NCBI RefSeq assembly: GCF_947487805.1
Contig: NZ_CANKXW010000002.1
Coordinates: 1 to 64,000 of the forward strand
Reading direction: 5' to 3'
Length of the DNA stretch: 64,000 bases
Origin: an uncultured Tateyamaria sp.
GTDB taxonomy: Bacteria; Pseudomonadota; Alphaproteobacteria; Rhodobacterales; Rhodobacteraceae
The position numbers and the translations under genes were made by a program. Below, piece after piece: positions 1 through 8,780 of this stretch (the stretch's first letter is position 1; each line of letters starts with the position of its first letter). The notes below the pieces were generated by a model, which was not told the DNA's origin, did no database searches, and saw nothing but the letters and a program-made list of their open reading frames with translations.

Positions 1-65
1 TGCCCGTGATCACGATGGACCCCGTGGTGATCAAGCACAGGTTCATGAAGGCCGTCGCAAGCTGA
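1..65 (+). CDS. C-terminal end of an unidentified protein (5' truncated by window edge)
   Basis: A frame running from base 3 to a TGA at 63-65 encodes about 20 residues ending PVVIKHRFMKAVAS. Nineteen of its 20 codons end in G or C, which is the coding signature of this genome; the other two frames lack it. I do not recognise the family from so short a tail. The following hairpin and the gap before the chemoreceptor gene suggest it ends a separate transcription unit. Confidence 0.5.
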   Translation, partial: PVITMDPVVIKHRFMKAVAS

Positions 66-72
66 TGAAAAG

Positions 73-96
73 GGCCGGTGCCTGATCGCGCCGGCC
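73..96 (+). terminator. Hairpin, possible terminator of the upstream gene
   Basis: GGCCGGTGC and GCGCCGGCC pair as a 9-bp stem with one G-T wobble and a 6-base loop, just after the upstream stop codon. There is no clear T run, so intrinsic termination would be weak. Confidence 0.4.
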
Positions 97-106
97 TACG
101 CAGGCA

Positions 107-121
107 TTAAGGCCGTCTTCA
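107..121 (+). promoter_or_regulatory. CtrA-like box upstream of the chemoreceptor operon
   Basis: The sequence is TTAA-N7-TTCA, one mismatch from the CtrA consensus TTAA-N7-TTAA. It lies about 45 bases before the chemoreceptor start. CtrA control of motility and chemotaxis genes is established in Rhodobacterales. Binding here is inferred from sequence alone. Confidence 0.35.
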
Positions 122-166
122 TTCCTCACCCCGTATCGTGCATCCACTCACTTGTGGATCCGAGCG

Positions 167-2986
167 ATGCGTTTGACCTGGCCCCGCGCCTCACGACTGT
201 CTTTGAAGTTGCCATTGCTGATGTTTGCAATGGCCGCCATTGCGATGATCGCGACCGGTTTCGTGGCCTACCGCGTGGCCAAGTCGGCCCTCGTGGCCCA
301 GGGACTGGACCGGTTGGAGGCAACGACGCAGGCGCGTGCTGTCGAGGTATCCGAATGGATCCAATGGACGCTGGATGACATTGCCTTTCAGGCGGAAAAC
401 CCGAATGTCGTCAACGCGCTGCGATCCTTTGACGGGGCGTGGTCGACGCTTGAAGGGGATCCAACCGCCTATTTGCGCGACGTGTTTGTGACCCAAAACC
501 CCCATGACGCTGCGGAGCGGGATGCCCTCGTCTATCCCGATGACAGGTCCGGTTACTCCCGCAATCACCGAAAATATCACGGTTTCTTTCAATCCATGGC
601 GCGCCAGCGGGAATACGAAGACGTGTTCCTGATCGGGCGCGATGGTGCCGTGTACTATTCCGTTTTCAAGGGCCCGGATTTCGCACAGACAAGCTTGTCC
701 CCGGTCTTGGCTCGCGCGGTCGTCCGCGCAGGCGGTCCGCAAGGCACTGCAAGCGTGTTCCTTGATTTTGAACATCTGTCCCAGGATGGAGCGCCGATGG
801 CGCATTTTGCCAGCACGATTCGCGATGGCGGTGGCAATCCGATCGGCACGCTTGTCTACCGTACCGATGGCAACGCGATTGCACAGATCCTGAGGCATTC
901 GGTGGGATTGAGTGACATGGGGCTGACCTATGTTCTGGGCCGCGATGATCTGGTGATTGCCGCATTTGGCGGCGGGGCGGACGTTGTCGATATCCACGCG
1001 CCTACAGATGACGTGCTGGCGCAGGACCTGCTGGAAGTGGACGAGGCGCAGTGGCAGATCGTGACGCGGGAACCGATGTCTTTCCTGATCGCGCCGGCCA
1101 TTCTGGTGCTGCAATCGATCATCGGGGAGGCTGCGATTGTTCTGTGTGTCATGGCTCTGGCAGGGGTGTTCACCGCGCGCGGCATAGCACAGCCGATGAA
1201 CCGTCTGCGGCAGGCGATGCGGTATATTCGCGACGGGGATTACGCCCGGCCTGTGCCGGAGGTGGCCCGCCGGGACGAAATTGGCGACATGGCGCGCACC
1301 CTGGACCGAGTACAGCAGGCGTTGCGCGACGGAGAAGCGGCGATGGTCGACAGTCGCGTCAAAAGTGCCGCCATGGATGCAAGTTCGGCGGCGATGCTGG
1401 TGCTGACGCGGGACGGGGCTGTAAATTACCGGAACCAGGCGGCTCGCGCCCTGCTCGGGCGCATAGGAATGAATGACGACGGCGCGGAGGTTCGCTCCAT
1501 GCTGCCGGAGACGATGCGCGCGGCGCTGGAGACAGGGCAACCGGAAAGCACACATTGCGAAACGGTCATCGGGGCGGTCTCGATCGCCCTTGGACTTGAT
1601 GCGATCTGCGGTCCAGGCGGGCAATTGACGGGCTGGGTGCTGGAGATGTCCGACGTGACGGACGCGCATCGCCATCAGGCGGTGTTGCGCAGTCTCGATC
1701 ATCATCAAGTGCGGCTGGATTTCGATCCCGGTGGGCGGATTATCCGCATCAACGAAAAGCTGACCGGATTGATCGGGCAGGACTGTCTGGGTCTGGATTG
1801 GCAGGCGGTGGTGCATGCAGATGACGCGGGATTGTGGCAAAACATTCTGGGAGCTGCGACCTGGTCGGGGCATATCCGTGTGGTTGCCGGAGATGGCGTG
1901 CGGATCTTGCGGGGCAGTGTTTCTCCACTCCATAATCCCCAAGGCGACCTGTTGCGCCTTGTTTTCCTGGGTTCGGACGTCACGGAGGCGGAAGAGGCGG
2001 TGCGTGTCGCGGCTGATGAGCGCAACCGGATGCAGGCAAACCAGAGCGCGGTTGTCGACAGTCTGCGCGGTGGATTGGCGCAGCTGTCGCGCGGGGACTT
2101 GAGCACACAGATCACCGATCCGTTTTCGCCCGAATACGAGCAGGTGCGGCTGGATTTCAACGCGACGTCGCAGTCCTTGGCGCTGGCGATGCGCGACATC
2201 GCCCAAAGCAGTGACACGATACGGGCGCAGAGTGATGATATTTCAGAGGCCGCCGAAGGGCTGGCTGCGCAAGGGGAAACGCAGGCGGCGGCGCTGCAGC
2301 AGACGTCCATGACATTGGATCAGCTGACTCAGAACGTGCGCTCGGCCGCAGCCAAGGTGCATTCGTCCAGCGAAATGGTGGCTGAAACCAGCCGAAATGC
2401 CCGCCAGCAGATCTCCATTCTGGATGATGCCGAGGCTGCAATGCACGCCATTCAGGCGAGTGCCGGTGAAATCACACATATCGTGTCCGTGATCGACGAC
2501 ATCGCGTTCCAGACCAATTTGCTGGCGCTGAACGCCGGCGTGGAAGCGGCGCGTGCCGGGGAGGCGGGGCGCGGTTTTTCGGTTGTCGCATCGGAGGTCC
2601 GAGCGCTGGCGCAGCGCAGTGCCGCGGCGGCGTCGCAGATTGATACGCTGGTACAAAACAGTGACAATCACGTCGCGCGCGGGGTTGAACTGTTTCGAGA
2701 AACCGGGCGCGCCCTTAGCGAAATTTCCCAGTCGGTGGAGCAGATCAACGCGCAAATGGGCGACATCGCGAATGCAAGTGCCGATCAATCCCTTGCGATC
2801 GCCGAAGTTAACGAAACGCTGGCGCATATCGATCAGTCCACGCAGGCTCATGTCGCGATGTTCGAGCGGGCGTCAGAAACCGGGCGCATCCTGCGTGCGC
2901 AGTCGGCCGCGTTGTCTCAGACGCTCAAACGCTTTGAACAGACCGAGACCCGACAGGCCCCTGACCTCGTGCGGCGTGTGGGGTAA
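167..2986 (+). CDS. Methyl-accepting chemotaxis protein with periplasmic sensor, HAMP and PAS-like regions
   Basis: This is a transmembrane chemoreceptor of about 939 residues that should control CheA through CheW. TM1 lies near residues 12-40, followed by a periplasmic region of roughly 270 residues (probably Cache-like) and TM2 near 300-330. A HAMP segment comes next, then about 250 residues that look like two PAS modules. The C-terminal signalling domain contains the conserved hairpin tip IDDIAFQTNLLALNAGVEAA. A glycine replaces the usual alanine in LNAAVEAA. I chose the ATG at 167; an in-frame TTG at 152 is an alternative. The C-terminus (VRRVG) lacks an NWETF-type CheR/CheB tether. It is followed by cheB after 7 bases, so it is the first gene of an MCP-cheB-cheD operon. 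The ligand is unknown. Confidence 0.9.
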   Translation: MRLTWPRASRLSLKLPLLMFAMAAIAMIATGFVAYRVAKSALVAQGLDRLEATTQARAVEVSEWIQWTLDDIAFQAENPNVVNALRSFDGAWSTLEGDPTAYLRDVFVTQNPHDAAERDALVYPDDRSGYSRNHRKYHGFFQSMARQREYEDVFLIGRDGAVYYSVFKGPDFAQTSLSPVLARAVVRAGGPQGTASVFLDFEHLSQDGAPMAHFASTIRDGGGNPIGTLVYRTDGNAIAQILRHSVGLSDMGLTYVLGRDDLVIAAFGGGADVVDIHAPTDDVLAQDLLEVDEAQWQIVTREPMSFLIAPAILVLQSIIGEAAIVLCVMALAGVFTARGIAQPMNRLRQAMRYIRDGDYARPVPEVARRDEIGDMARTLDRVQQALRDGEAAMVDSRVKSAAMDASSAAMLVLTRDGAVNYRNQAARALLGRIGMNDDGAEVRSMLPETMRAALETGQPESTHCETVIGAVSIALGLDAICGPGGQLTGWVLEMSDVTDAHRHQAVLRSLDHHQVRLDFDPGGRIIRINEKLTGLIGQDCLGLDWQAVVHADDAGLWQNILGAATWSGHIRVVAGDGVRILRGSVSPLHNPQGDLLRLVFLGSDVTEAEEAVRVAADERNRMQANQSAVVDSLRGGLAQLSRGDLSTQITDPFSPEYEQVRLDFNATSQSLALAMRDIAQSSDTIRAQSDDISEAAEGLAAQGETQAAALQQTSMTLDQLTQNVRSAAAKVHSSSEMVAETSRNARQQISILDDAEAAMHAIQASAGEITHIVSVIDDIAFQTNLLALNAGVEAARAGEAGRGFSVVASEVRALAQRSAAAASQIDTLVQNSDNHVARGVELFRETGRALSEISQSVEQINAQMGDIANASADQSLAIAEVNETLAHIDQSTQAHVAMFERASETGRILRAQSAALSQTLKRFEQTETRQAPDLVRRVG

Positions 2987-2993
2987 GGTCGGC

Positions 2994-4040
2994 ATGGTCG
3001 CGGTTGCGCAGGCGCATGAAAGATACAAGGTCGTGGCCATTGACGATTCGCGTACGATGCGGCGATGGCTGGCATCGGCCATCGCTACGGATGCGCGGCT
3101 GGAACTTGCCGGTGCGGCTGCGTCCGCACAGGAGGCCCGCGCGATCATCAAGGCGACGAACCCGCATGTCCTGACCCTGGACATCGACATGCCGCATATG
3201 AACGGGCTGGATTTCCTCGGCCATCTCATGCGCTTGCGCCCGATGCCCGTGGTGATGTTCGCCGCGGGGTTCAGCACCAACAAGGCGTTTGAGGAACGGG
3301 CCCTGGAGCTTGGGGCCTCAGTCTGCTTGCCCAAGCCGGTCATGGCTTCGAAAACCGACATGGTGCATCTGTGCGATACGCTTGTGGATACTGTCGAGCG
3401 GTCAGGGCGCCATCGGCGCAAAGATCCCATCGCCGCGCTGGATCAGGTCGACAGCCTCGTGCTTGTCGGTGCGTCCACGGGCGGCGTGGCCGCCATCGAA
3501 ACCTTTGTTCAGCAATTGCCCGCGAACGGGCCGCCGGTGGTGATTGCGCAGCATATGCCCCAGAGCTTCCTGAGCAGTTTTGTACGGCGCCTGGACCGAC
3601 TCGTGCCGCAAAACGTGTCATTTGCCGAAGACGGCATGCGGCTCTCTGCTGGGGATATTCGGATTGCACCATCCAGCGGATACCAGACCTGCATGACGTG
3701 GCACAGTCGGGCGTGGCACCTGCAGTTCACGCCCAACAGATATGAAAACGTGTTTTGTCCGTCTGTCGATATCCTGTTTGCCTCTGCCGTCCCATGGGCC
3801 GACAAGGTTGGGGCGGTTCTGCTGACGGGCCTCGGCCGTGACGGGGCCAAGGGGATGCTCGATTTGCGCCGAAACGGCGCGCGCACACTGGGCCAATCCG
3901 AGGACAGCTGCGTGGTCTATGGCATGCCGGGTGCGGCGCTGGCGATGAACGCGTCCGAAGATGAAATGCCGATCGAAGAGATCGGGACGGCCATCATTGC
4001 GCGGTTGGACCGCGCAAGGGGTCAGGATGCGGGACGGTGA
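2994..4040 (+). CDS. cheB: Chemotaxis protein-glutamate methylesterase/deamidase CheB
   Basis: CheB removes methyl groups from chemoreceptor glutamates during adaptation and is activated when CheA phosphorylates its receiver domain. The 348-residue protein has an N-terminal receiver (VVAIDDSRTMRRW, likely phospho-acceptor Asp63 in TLDIDMPHMNG). Its C-terminal esterase domain shows the catalytic triad: Ser161 in GASTGG, His187 in IAQHMP and Asp283 in LTGLGRDGAKGM. The reading frame is open well upstream, inside the receptor gene. The ATG at 2994 is preferred because it follows the receptor stop at a good ribosome-binding distance and begins the receiver domain properly. The stop overlaps the cheD start in a GTGA, indicating coupling. 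Confidence 0.95.
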   Translation: MVAVAQAHERYKVVAIDDSRTMRRWLASAIATDARLELAGAAASAQEARAIIKATNPHVLTLDIDMPHMNGLDFLGHLMRLRPMPVVMFAAGFSTNKAFEERALELGASVCLPKPVMASKTDMVHLCDTLVDTVERSGRHRRKDPIAALDQVDSLVLVGASTGGVAAIETFVQQLPANGPPVVIAQHMPQSFLSSFVRRLDRLVPQNVSFAEDGMRLSAGDIRIAPSSGYQTCMTWHSRAWHLQFTPNRYENVFCPSVDILFASAVPWADKVGAVLLTGLGRDGAKGMLDLRRNGARTLGQSEDSCVVYGMPGAALAMNASEDEMPIEEIGTAIIARLDRARGQDAGR

Positions 4041-4546
4041 CCGAGCAGCGCATCCACATCACGCAAGGCGAATACGCGACGGCGTCGGTGCCCGACGTGT
4101 ACATCTCGACGCTATTGGGGTCCTGCGTATCCTGTTGCCTGTGGGATCCGGTTGCGGGCGTCGGCGGTATGAACCACATGCTGCTGGCGAAATCACCCGC
4201 GGCGACCGTGCGCACCTTGTCTGGCATCCACGCTATGGAGATGCTGATCAACGATCTGATCAAACAGGGTGCTCGGAAGGATCGATTGTCCGCCAAGGCG
4301 TTCGGAGGCGCTCGTATGATCAAGGGGCTGTCAGACATCGGTTCACAGAACGCGGAATTCACCGTTGGCTACCTGTCGCAAGAGTGTATCCCGCTTGTGA
4401 CGCAATCTCTGGGGGGCACGCATGCGCGCACGCTCCGGTTCTGGCCCGCGACGGGCCGCGTCATGCAAAAGCTGACGGATACGCGGGTTGTCGACGTTGA
4501 AACGGCGCCAGTTGCGGCGCCCGGGCATGGTGTGGAGCTCTTCTAG
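4037..4546 (+). CDS. cheD: Chemoreceptor glutamine deamidase CheD
   Basis: CheD deamidates chemoreceptor glutamines and takes part in adaptation. The 169-residue protein has the family core STLLGSCVSCCLWDP with the likely catalytic Cys30, and His47 in GGMNHMLL. It also has a GGARM motif near residue 95. It starts with GTG in a four-base overlap with the cheB stop. The last residues are GHGVELF, almost the same as the tail of the small protein encoded convergently 48 bases downstream; see findings. Confidence 0.93.
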   Translation: MTEQRIHITQGEYATASVPDVYISTLLGSCVSCCLWDPVAGVGGMNHMLLAKSPAATVRTLSGIHAMEMLINDLIKQGARKDRLSAKAFGGARMIKGLSDIGSQNAEFTVGYLSQECIPLVTQSLGGTHARTLRFWPATGRVMQKLTDTRVVDVETAPVAAPGHGVELF

Positions 4547-4594
4547 GGGCGCGAGCGATACGGCAAACGTCACAAAATCCGGCAGAGAAAGCTG

Positions 4595-4945
4595 TCAAAA
4601 CAGTTCGACGTGGCCGGCCTGCGTGTCCGGTACTGCGGTGGTGTCTTGCAAGATGCGCTGTGTTGCCGACAGCCGAAGCGATGTCAGCATGTCCTGAAGC
4701 CCCAACCCATCTGTTGCCAGACCGTGGGACAGACGCGCCAGGTCATCAAGTGATTGTTCCAACCGGTCCATCTTTTGCAGTTCGCGTATGTCGGTTTCTG
4801 ACGGCGCGGATGATCCGATCGTCAACATCGCTGAGACAACCTCGGAGACATCGGTGACCTCTCCGGCAAGTTCGGACAGATGGTCCGCCATGTTGCGCAG
4901 GACGCGCCGGATTTCCGACAGCTCGATCTCTTCGGGCTGTCTCAC
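4595..4945 (-). CDS. Small chemotaxis-operon protein, candidate CheZ/CheT-like CheY phosphatase
   Basis: This 116-residue helical, acidic protein is the last gene of the minus-strand che operon. It has MDRLEQSLDDLARL, in which Asp60-x-x-x-Gln64 fits the DXXXQ catalytic motif of CheZ-type CheY-P phosphatases. Sinorhizobium CheT, encoded after cheD in that che operon, is to my knowledge a small protein of this kind. The C-terminus is AGHVELF; E. coli CheZ also ends in a short CheY-docking peptide with terminal Phe. The GTG at 4945 is chosen because it overlaps the cheY stop as GTGA; an ATG at 4972 would overlap cheY by 31 bases. The phosphatase role is inferred from one short motif and context. 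Confidence 0.6.
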   Translation of the reverse strand: MRQPEEIELSEIRRVLRNMADHLSELAGEVTDVSEVVSAMLTIGSSAPSETDIRELQKMDRLEQSLDDLARLSHGLATDGLGLQDMLTSLRLSATQRILQDTTAVPDTQAGHVELF

Positions 4946-5328
4946 AGCGGTCCAACCACGCTCTCGATGCATTTGCGCAGATCCTGTGCCGCAAACGGTT
5001 TCTTGAGATAGTTGTTCATTCCCAATTTGCGCCCGTAGTCGATGATTTCCTGCTCTGCACGACCCGTGATCAGAATGAAGCCAATCGACTTGGTCTTGGG
5101 GCCCGAACGGAGGCTGTGCAGCAACTTTAACCCGTCCATTTTGGGCATGTTGTAATCCGAGATCACCAGATGAACCGGGGCGCGGGCAAGAATCTGGAGC
5201 GCGTTTGCCCCATCTTCGGCGGTCGAAATGTGACTGATGCCAAAGCTGTCCAGCGTTTGCGTGATGATACCACGACTGGTCGACATGTCGTCCACGACCA
5301 TGATTCTGATTTGATCACGCAGTGCCAT
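4942..5328 (-). CDS. cheY: Chemotaxis response regulator CheY
   Basis: A single-domain receiver of 128 residues, expected to be phosphorylated by CheA and to act at the flagellar motor switch. The acidic pocket is in IMVVDDMSTSR. The phospho-acceptor Asp is in LVISDYNMPKMDG, the conserved Thr in FILITGRAE and the Lys in NNYLKKPF. Its start overlaps the end of cheR by 14 bases and its stop is coupled to the next small gene. Position next to cheR and the CheZ/CheT-like gene suggests it is the motor-binding CheY; the second receiver at 8781 may play another role. Confidence 0.92.
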   Translation of the reverse strand: MALRDQIRIMVVDDMSTSRGIITQTLDSFGISHISTAEDGANALQILARAPVHLVISDYNMPKMDGLKLLHSLRSGPKTKSIGFILITGRAEQEIIDYGRKLGMNNYLKKPFAAQDLRKCIESVVGPL

Positions 5329-6205
5329 TCAAGTGCCCCCGTTTCTGAAAGCCGGGCAGGGAATGCCCGGTACGTTGATAAGCGGTTGGTCCGATAGAAG
5401 AAAATCCAAATGTGTCGGGCGCGTTAACCCGTTCGGAGTGGCCAAGAAAGAAGAAGCCGTCTGACCGGAGCGCATTGGCAAATCTGGGCCAAAGCCGGTT
5501 TTGCGTTTCCGCGTCAAAATAGATCACCACGTTTCTGCAAAAGATGGCGTCAAACGGGTGCCTCATCGGCCAATCGGAAATCAGGTTCAGTTCCTGAAAG
5601 GAAATCAGGGACTTTACGGCAGCGCCTATCGTCACGGATTGACCGTCGGCCGTATCAATATGTGTGAATGCGCGGCGGTGCTGTTCCGGTATGCCGCTGA
5701 CCTGTTGCAATGCGTATTGCCCCCGGCGCGCGAACTGGATCACCCTCTTGTCGACATCCGTAGCAAGGATCCTGAAATCCGCATCCGCCAGGCCGGGAAT
5801 TTCGCCGAGCAAGTGCATGGCGATGGAATAGGGCTCCTGACCGTTCGAACAGCCCGCCGACCAGATGCGAATGCGCTCCTTTTTGTAAATTCTGCGCCGG
5901 AACTCGTCACGCATGGCGGTCGTCAGCACGTCGAAGTGATGCGGCTCGCGGAAGAAATGCGACACATTCGTCGTCAAGGCCGAGATCATATGCTGTTTCT
6001 CGTCCATGCCCGCCGGAGAACAGAGAAGGCGCACATAGGCATCAAAGCTCGACATGTCGAGCGCACGTAACCTGTGGCGCAACCGCGATTGCACCATCAT
6101 GATCTTTTCCGGCACGAGCTTGAGCCCGCATGCAGTATGAACAAGCCTCGCCAGGTCGTTGAAGGCGTCCGGATTCAGGTCGGACTTGGCCTTGGTCGGG
6201 TCCAT
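5315..6205 (-). CDS. cheR: Chemoreceptor methyltransferase CheR
   Basis: CheR transfers methyl groups from S-adenosylmethionine to receptor glutamates. The 296-residue protein has an N-terminal helical domain. The methyltransferase domain shows ALTTNVSHFFREPHHF, the SAM-binding WSAGCSNGQEPYS and the late FCRNVVIYFD motif. Its ATG overlaps the cheW stop (TGATG), so the two are translationally coupled. The length is typical for the family. Confidence 0.95.
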   Translation of the reverse strand: MDPTKAKSDLNPDAFNDLARLVHTACGLKLVPEKIMMVQSRLRHRLRALDMSSFDAYVRLLCSPAGMDEKQHMISALTTNVSHFFREPHHFDVLTTAMRDEFRRRIYKKERIRIWSAGCSNGQEPYSIAMHLLGEIPGLADADFRILATDVDKRVIQFARRGQYALQQVSGIPEQHRRAFTHIDTADGQSVTIGAAVKSLISFQELNLISDWPMRHPFDAIFCRNVVIYFDAETQNRLWPRFANALRSDGFFFLGHSERVNAPDTFGFSSIGPTAYQRTGHSLPGFQKRGHLNGTA

Positions 6206-6663
6206 CAGGCGGCGTCGCTTTGCTCGAACGCGACGATATTCGGCAAGTCCAGCACGCGGGTCATACGTTCGTCCACAAGCGTGAGATACTTGATCACGGC
6301 AGAGGATCCTTGGCTCGTGGCCTCCGGCGGTGGTTGCAAATCGGATTTCGGCAGCGTGATGATGTCCGAGACCGCATCGACCAGCAGCCCGGTCATCGTT
6401 TCCTCGTGAATGACAACAATGATGACGTTTCGGTCAGAGTGGGAGCGCGGCGGCAGGCCCAAACGTTCGGACAGATCCATGACCGGCAGGACGGTGCCGC
6501 GCAGATTGATAACGCCACGCATGAAGCTGGGCGCGTGAGGCAGCGGCGTTGCCTTGGTCCATCCGCGAATTTCGCGGACGCACATGATGTCGAGCGAATA
6601 TTCCTGATCCCCGAGCCGAAAGGTCAGCAATTCTATCGTTTCCTGGTGATGCGTGTCTGACAT
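6205..6663 (-). CDS. cheW: Chemotaxis coupling protein CheW
   Basis: CheW links chemoreceptors to CheA. The 152-residue protein has the usual SH3-like two-subdomain pattern: LLTFRLGDQEYSLDIMCVRE, PHAPSFMRGVINLRGTVLPV and a C-terminal GLLVDAVSDIITL segment. It lies one base after cheA and overlaps cheR by one base, so it belongs to the same operon. Confidence 0.95.
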   Translation of the reverse strand: MSDTHHQETIELLTFRLGDQEYSLDIMCVREIRGWTKATPLPHAPSFMRGVINLRGTVLPVMDLSERLGLPPRSHSDRNVIIVVIHEETMTGLLVDAVSDIITLPKSDLQPPPEATSQGSSAVIKYLTLVDERMTRVLDLPNIVAFEQSDAA

Positions 6664-6664
6664 G

Positions 6665-8770
6665 TCATGCTTCCATTCTGGATTTGGCGCGCAGGGCCTG
6701 TGATTGATCCGGCGTTTGCGCGATGATGTCGGTGGGGTCGAGGATCAGGGCGATCTGTCCATCGCCGAGGATCGTTGCCGCCGCTATGCCGGGCGCGCGA
6801 TAGAACGTGTCATCGAGCCCCTTGATCACCACCTGTCGCTGATCCTGGATTTCATCGACGATGAGTGCGCCGGACCTTCCGTCCTCGTGTGTGATGAGGA
6901 GTGCGACACTGTCGGTATAGTCATCCTGACGCTGGCGGTAGCCGAGCAGGTGACCCAGATCAAAAAGCGGCACAAAGCCGTCGCGCACGCGGACCACGTG
7001 CAATCCGGGTTGGATCGTGTCGAGTGTTTCAGGCGTCAGCGTCAGGGTTTCGGCGACCATGTTCAGCGGAAGAACAAGCGTCTCGCCTGCAACTTCGACG
7101 ACCATGCCGTCCAGCACGGCCAGCGTCAGGGGAAGGGAGATCGAGAACGTGGTGCCTGCGCCTTGCGTCGATGTGATGGAAATCCGGCCGCCGAGGGCCT
7201 GGATAGCGGTGCGCACGACATCCATGCCGACACCGCGACCGGACAGGTCGGACACAGTGCTCGCAGTTGAAAAACCGGGCATGAACAACAGGTTGTCGAT
7301 CTCTGTATCACTCAGGACGGCATCGTTCGGGATCAACCCTTTGTCCATGGCGATCTGTTGGACCCGCGCGCGGTCGATCCCGCCGCCATCATCGGACACT
7401 TCGATGATCACCCGACCGGAGCGATGCGCGGCGAGCAGGCGCACGATGCCTTCTGCCGGTTTGCCGGCGGCGAGCCGGTCGGCAGTGCTTTCGAGGCCAT
7501 GGTCCACGGCGTTGCGGATCATGTGCGTTAGTGGATCGGCCAACCGTTCGATGACGGTTTTGTCCACCTCGGTGGTTTCGCCTTCGGTGATGAGACGCAC
7601 GTCCTTGCCAACAGCGGAAGACGCCTCTCGGACGATGCGGGACATGCGCTGGAACAGGGACTTCACGGGTTGTGCGCGGATCATCATCACGCTGTCCTGA
7701 ATGTCACGGGTCAGCCGCTGGAATTCTTCGAGGCCATTCATCGCATCGGAATGAGGAGACAGGCCCGCGCTTTGCAGGCTTTGGGCGAGCATGGCCTGAT
7801 TGATCACCAGTTCGCCCACAAGATTGACGAGCCGCTCGATCCGCTCGAGATCGACGCGCACCACGGACTTGGGCGCGACAGTCGGCGTGCGGGCCTCTTC
7901 CTTGGGTTTGGCGTTGCTTGTGGTGACATCCGGATCGGGGGTCGGGTCCAACTCTGCCGCCGGGGGCAGGTCGACCAGCGCGGGCAGGATGGGCAGTTCT
8001 GCCTGTGCGTCCGTCTGCTCGACGGAGTAGGTGCAAAGCCCATCGACAAATTCGAATGCCGAGTTGATCTCTGCCTCATCCGCCGCGGTTTCGAGGATCA
8101 CGGTCCAGGAGAGGTAGGAGGTTTCGGGCGCGAGTTGATCCAGTGGCGGCACCCGGTTGGTGTCGCAGGTGATCTGGCAGGGGCCGAGATCGGAGAGGGC
8201 GCGCAGGATCGGGAAGGCGTCATTGCCGTTTTCGAACATTTCCGTGTCCGGAGTGAACACGATCTTGTAGGCGGGGGATGCGGCGGGTGCGTCGTCGGTC
8301 TCTCCTAGGTCAAGGTCCAGCGTCAGGCCGACAGGGCGGAAATCGATCTCTGGCTCGGGTTCGGCGAGACTGGGTTCGGTCGCGATGAACGACTCGAGTT
8401 CTTCGAGCAGCCCTTCGCCATTCTGGATGGGAAGGGGGGTATCATCACGGCAGGCGCGCACGAGGTCCGAGAGATGGTCGCTGGCACGAAAGAACAGTTT
8501 GAGCAACTGTGGCGTTGTTTTCAACCGGTCCGCGCGGACCCCGTCCAGCACGGTTTCGTATTTGTGGGCAAAGCGCACCAGCGCTTCGAGCCCGAAGGCG
8601 CCAGCGCCCCCCTTGATCGAGTGGACGGCGCGGAACACGACATGGATCGTTTCGGAATCGTCCGTGCCGTCATCCATCATCTGCAGACCGTCCTGCATTG
8701 CCTCCAACAGCTCTTCGCATTCGATGAAGAAAGAGGCGCGGATTTCGGCCATTGGATCGGGTGACGACAT
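6665..8770 (-). CDS. cheA: Chemotaxis histidine kinase CheA
   Basis: CheA autophosphorylates under receptor control and passes phosphate to CheY and CheB. Of 701 residues, the N-terminal HPt domain carries the likely phospho-His50 in AVHSIKGGAGAFG. A linker/P2 region follows, then the dimerisation helices. The kinase domain has the N box MIRNAVDHGLES, the DDGGGID motif and DLSGRGVGMDVV. A CheW-like P5 regulatory domain ends the protein. The ATG at 8770 has an AGGAG ribosome-binding site nine bases upstream; the frame is open further upstream but has no such site. It lies 10 bases after the upstream cheY. Confidence 0.96.
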   Translation of the reverse strand: MSSPDPMAEIRASFFIECEELLEAMQDGLQMMDDGTDDSETIHVVFRAVHSIKGGAGAFGLEALVRFAHKYETVLDGVRADRLKTTPQLLKLFFRASDHLSDLVRACRDDTPLPIQNGEGLLEELESFIATEPSLAEPEPEIDFRPVGLTLDLDLGETDDAPAASPAYKIVFTPDTEMFENGNDAFPILRALSDLGPCQITCDTNRVPPLDQLAPETSYLSWTVILETAADEAEINSAFEFVDGLCTYSVEQTDAQAELPILPALVDLPPAAELDPTPDPDVTTSNAKPKEEARTPTVAPKSVVRVDLERIERLVNLVGELVINQAMLAQSLQSAGLSPHSDAMNGLEEFQRLTRDIQDSVMMIRAQPVKSLFQRMSRIVREASSAVGKDVRLITEGETTEVDKTVIERLADPLTHMIRNAVDHGLESTADRLAAGKPAEGIVRLLAAHRSGRVIIEVSDDGGGIDRARVQQIAMDKGLIPNDAVLSDTEIDNLLFMPGFSTASTVSDLSGRGVGMDVVRTAIQALGGRISITSTQGAGTTFSISLPLTLAVLDGMVVEVAGETLVLPLNMVAETLTLTPETLDTIQPGLHVVRVRDGFVPLFDLGHLLGYRQRQDDYTDSVALLITHEDGRSGALIVDEIQDQRQVVIKGLDDTFYRAPGIAAATILGDGQIALILDPTDIIAQTPDQSQALRAKSRMEA

Positions 8771-8780
8771 TGCGGTGCTC

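Noticed and set aside
191-2206. Very long minus-strand open frame (about 670 codons) opposite the chemoreceptor gene
   Set aside because: Its product is rich in Arg, His and Gln with no domain, as expected for the antisense of a G+C-rich gene; the plus-strand frame has clear MCP domains.
2553-2993. Long N-terminal extension of CheB reaching into the chemoreceptor gene
   Set aside because: The extension is out-of-frame receptor sequence; the receiver domain starts right after the ATG at 2994.
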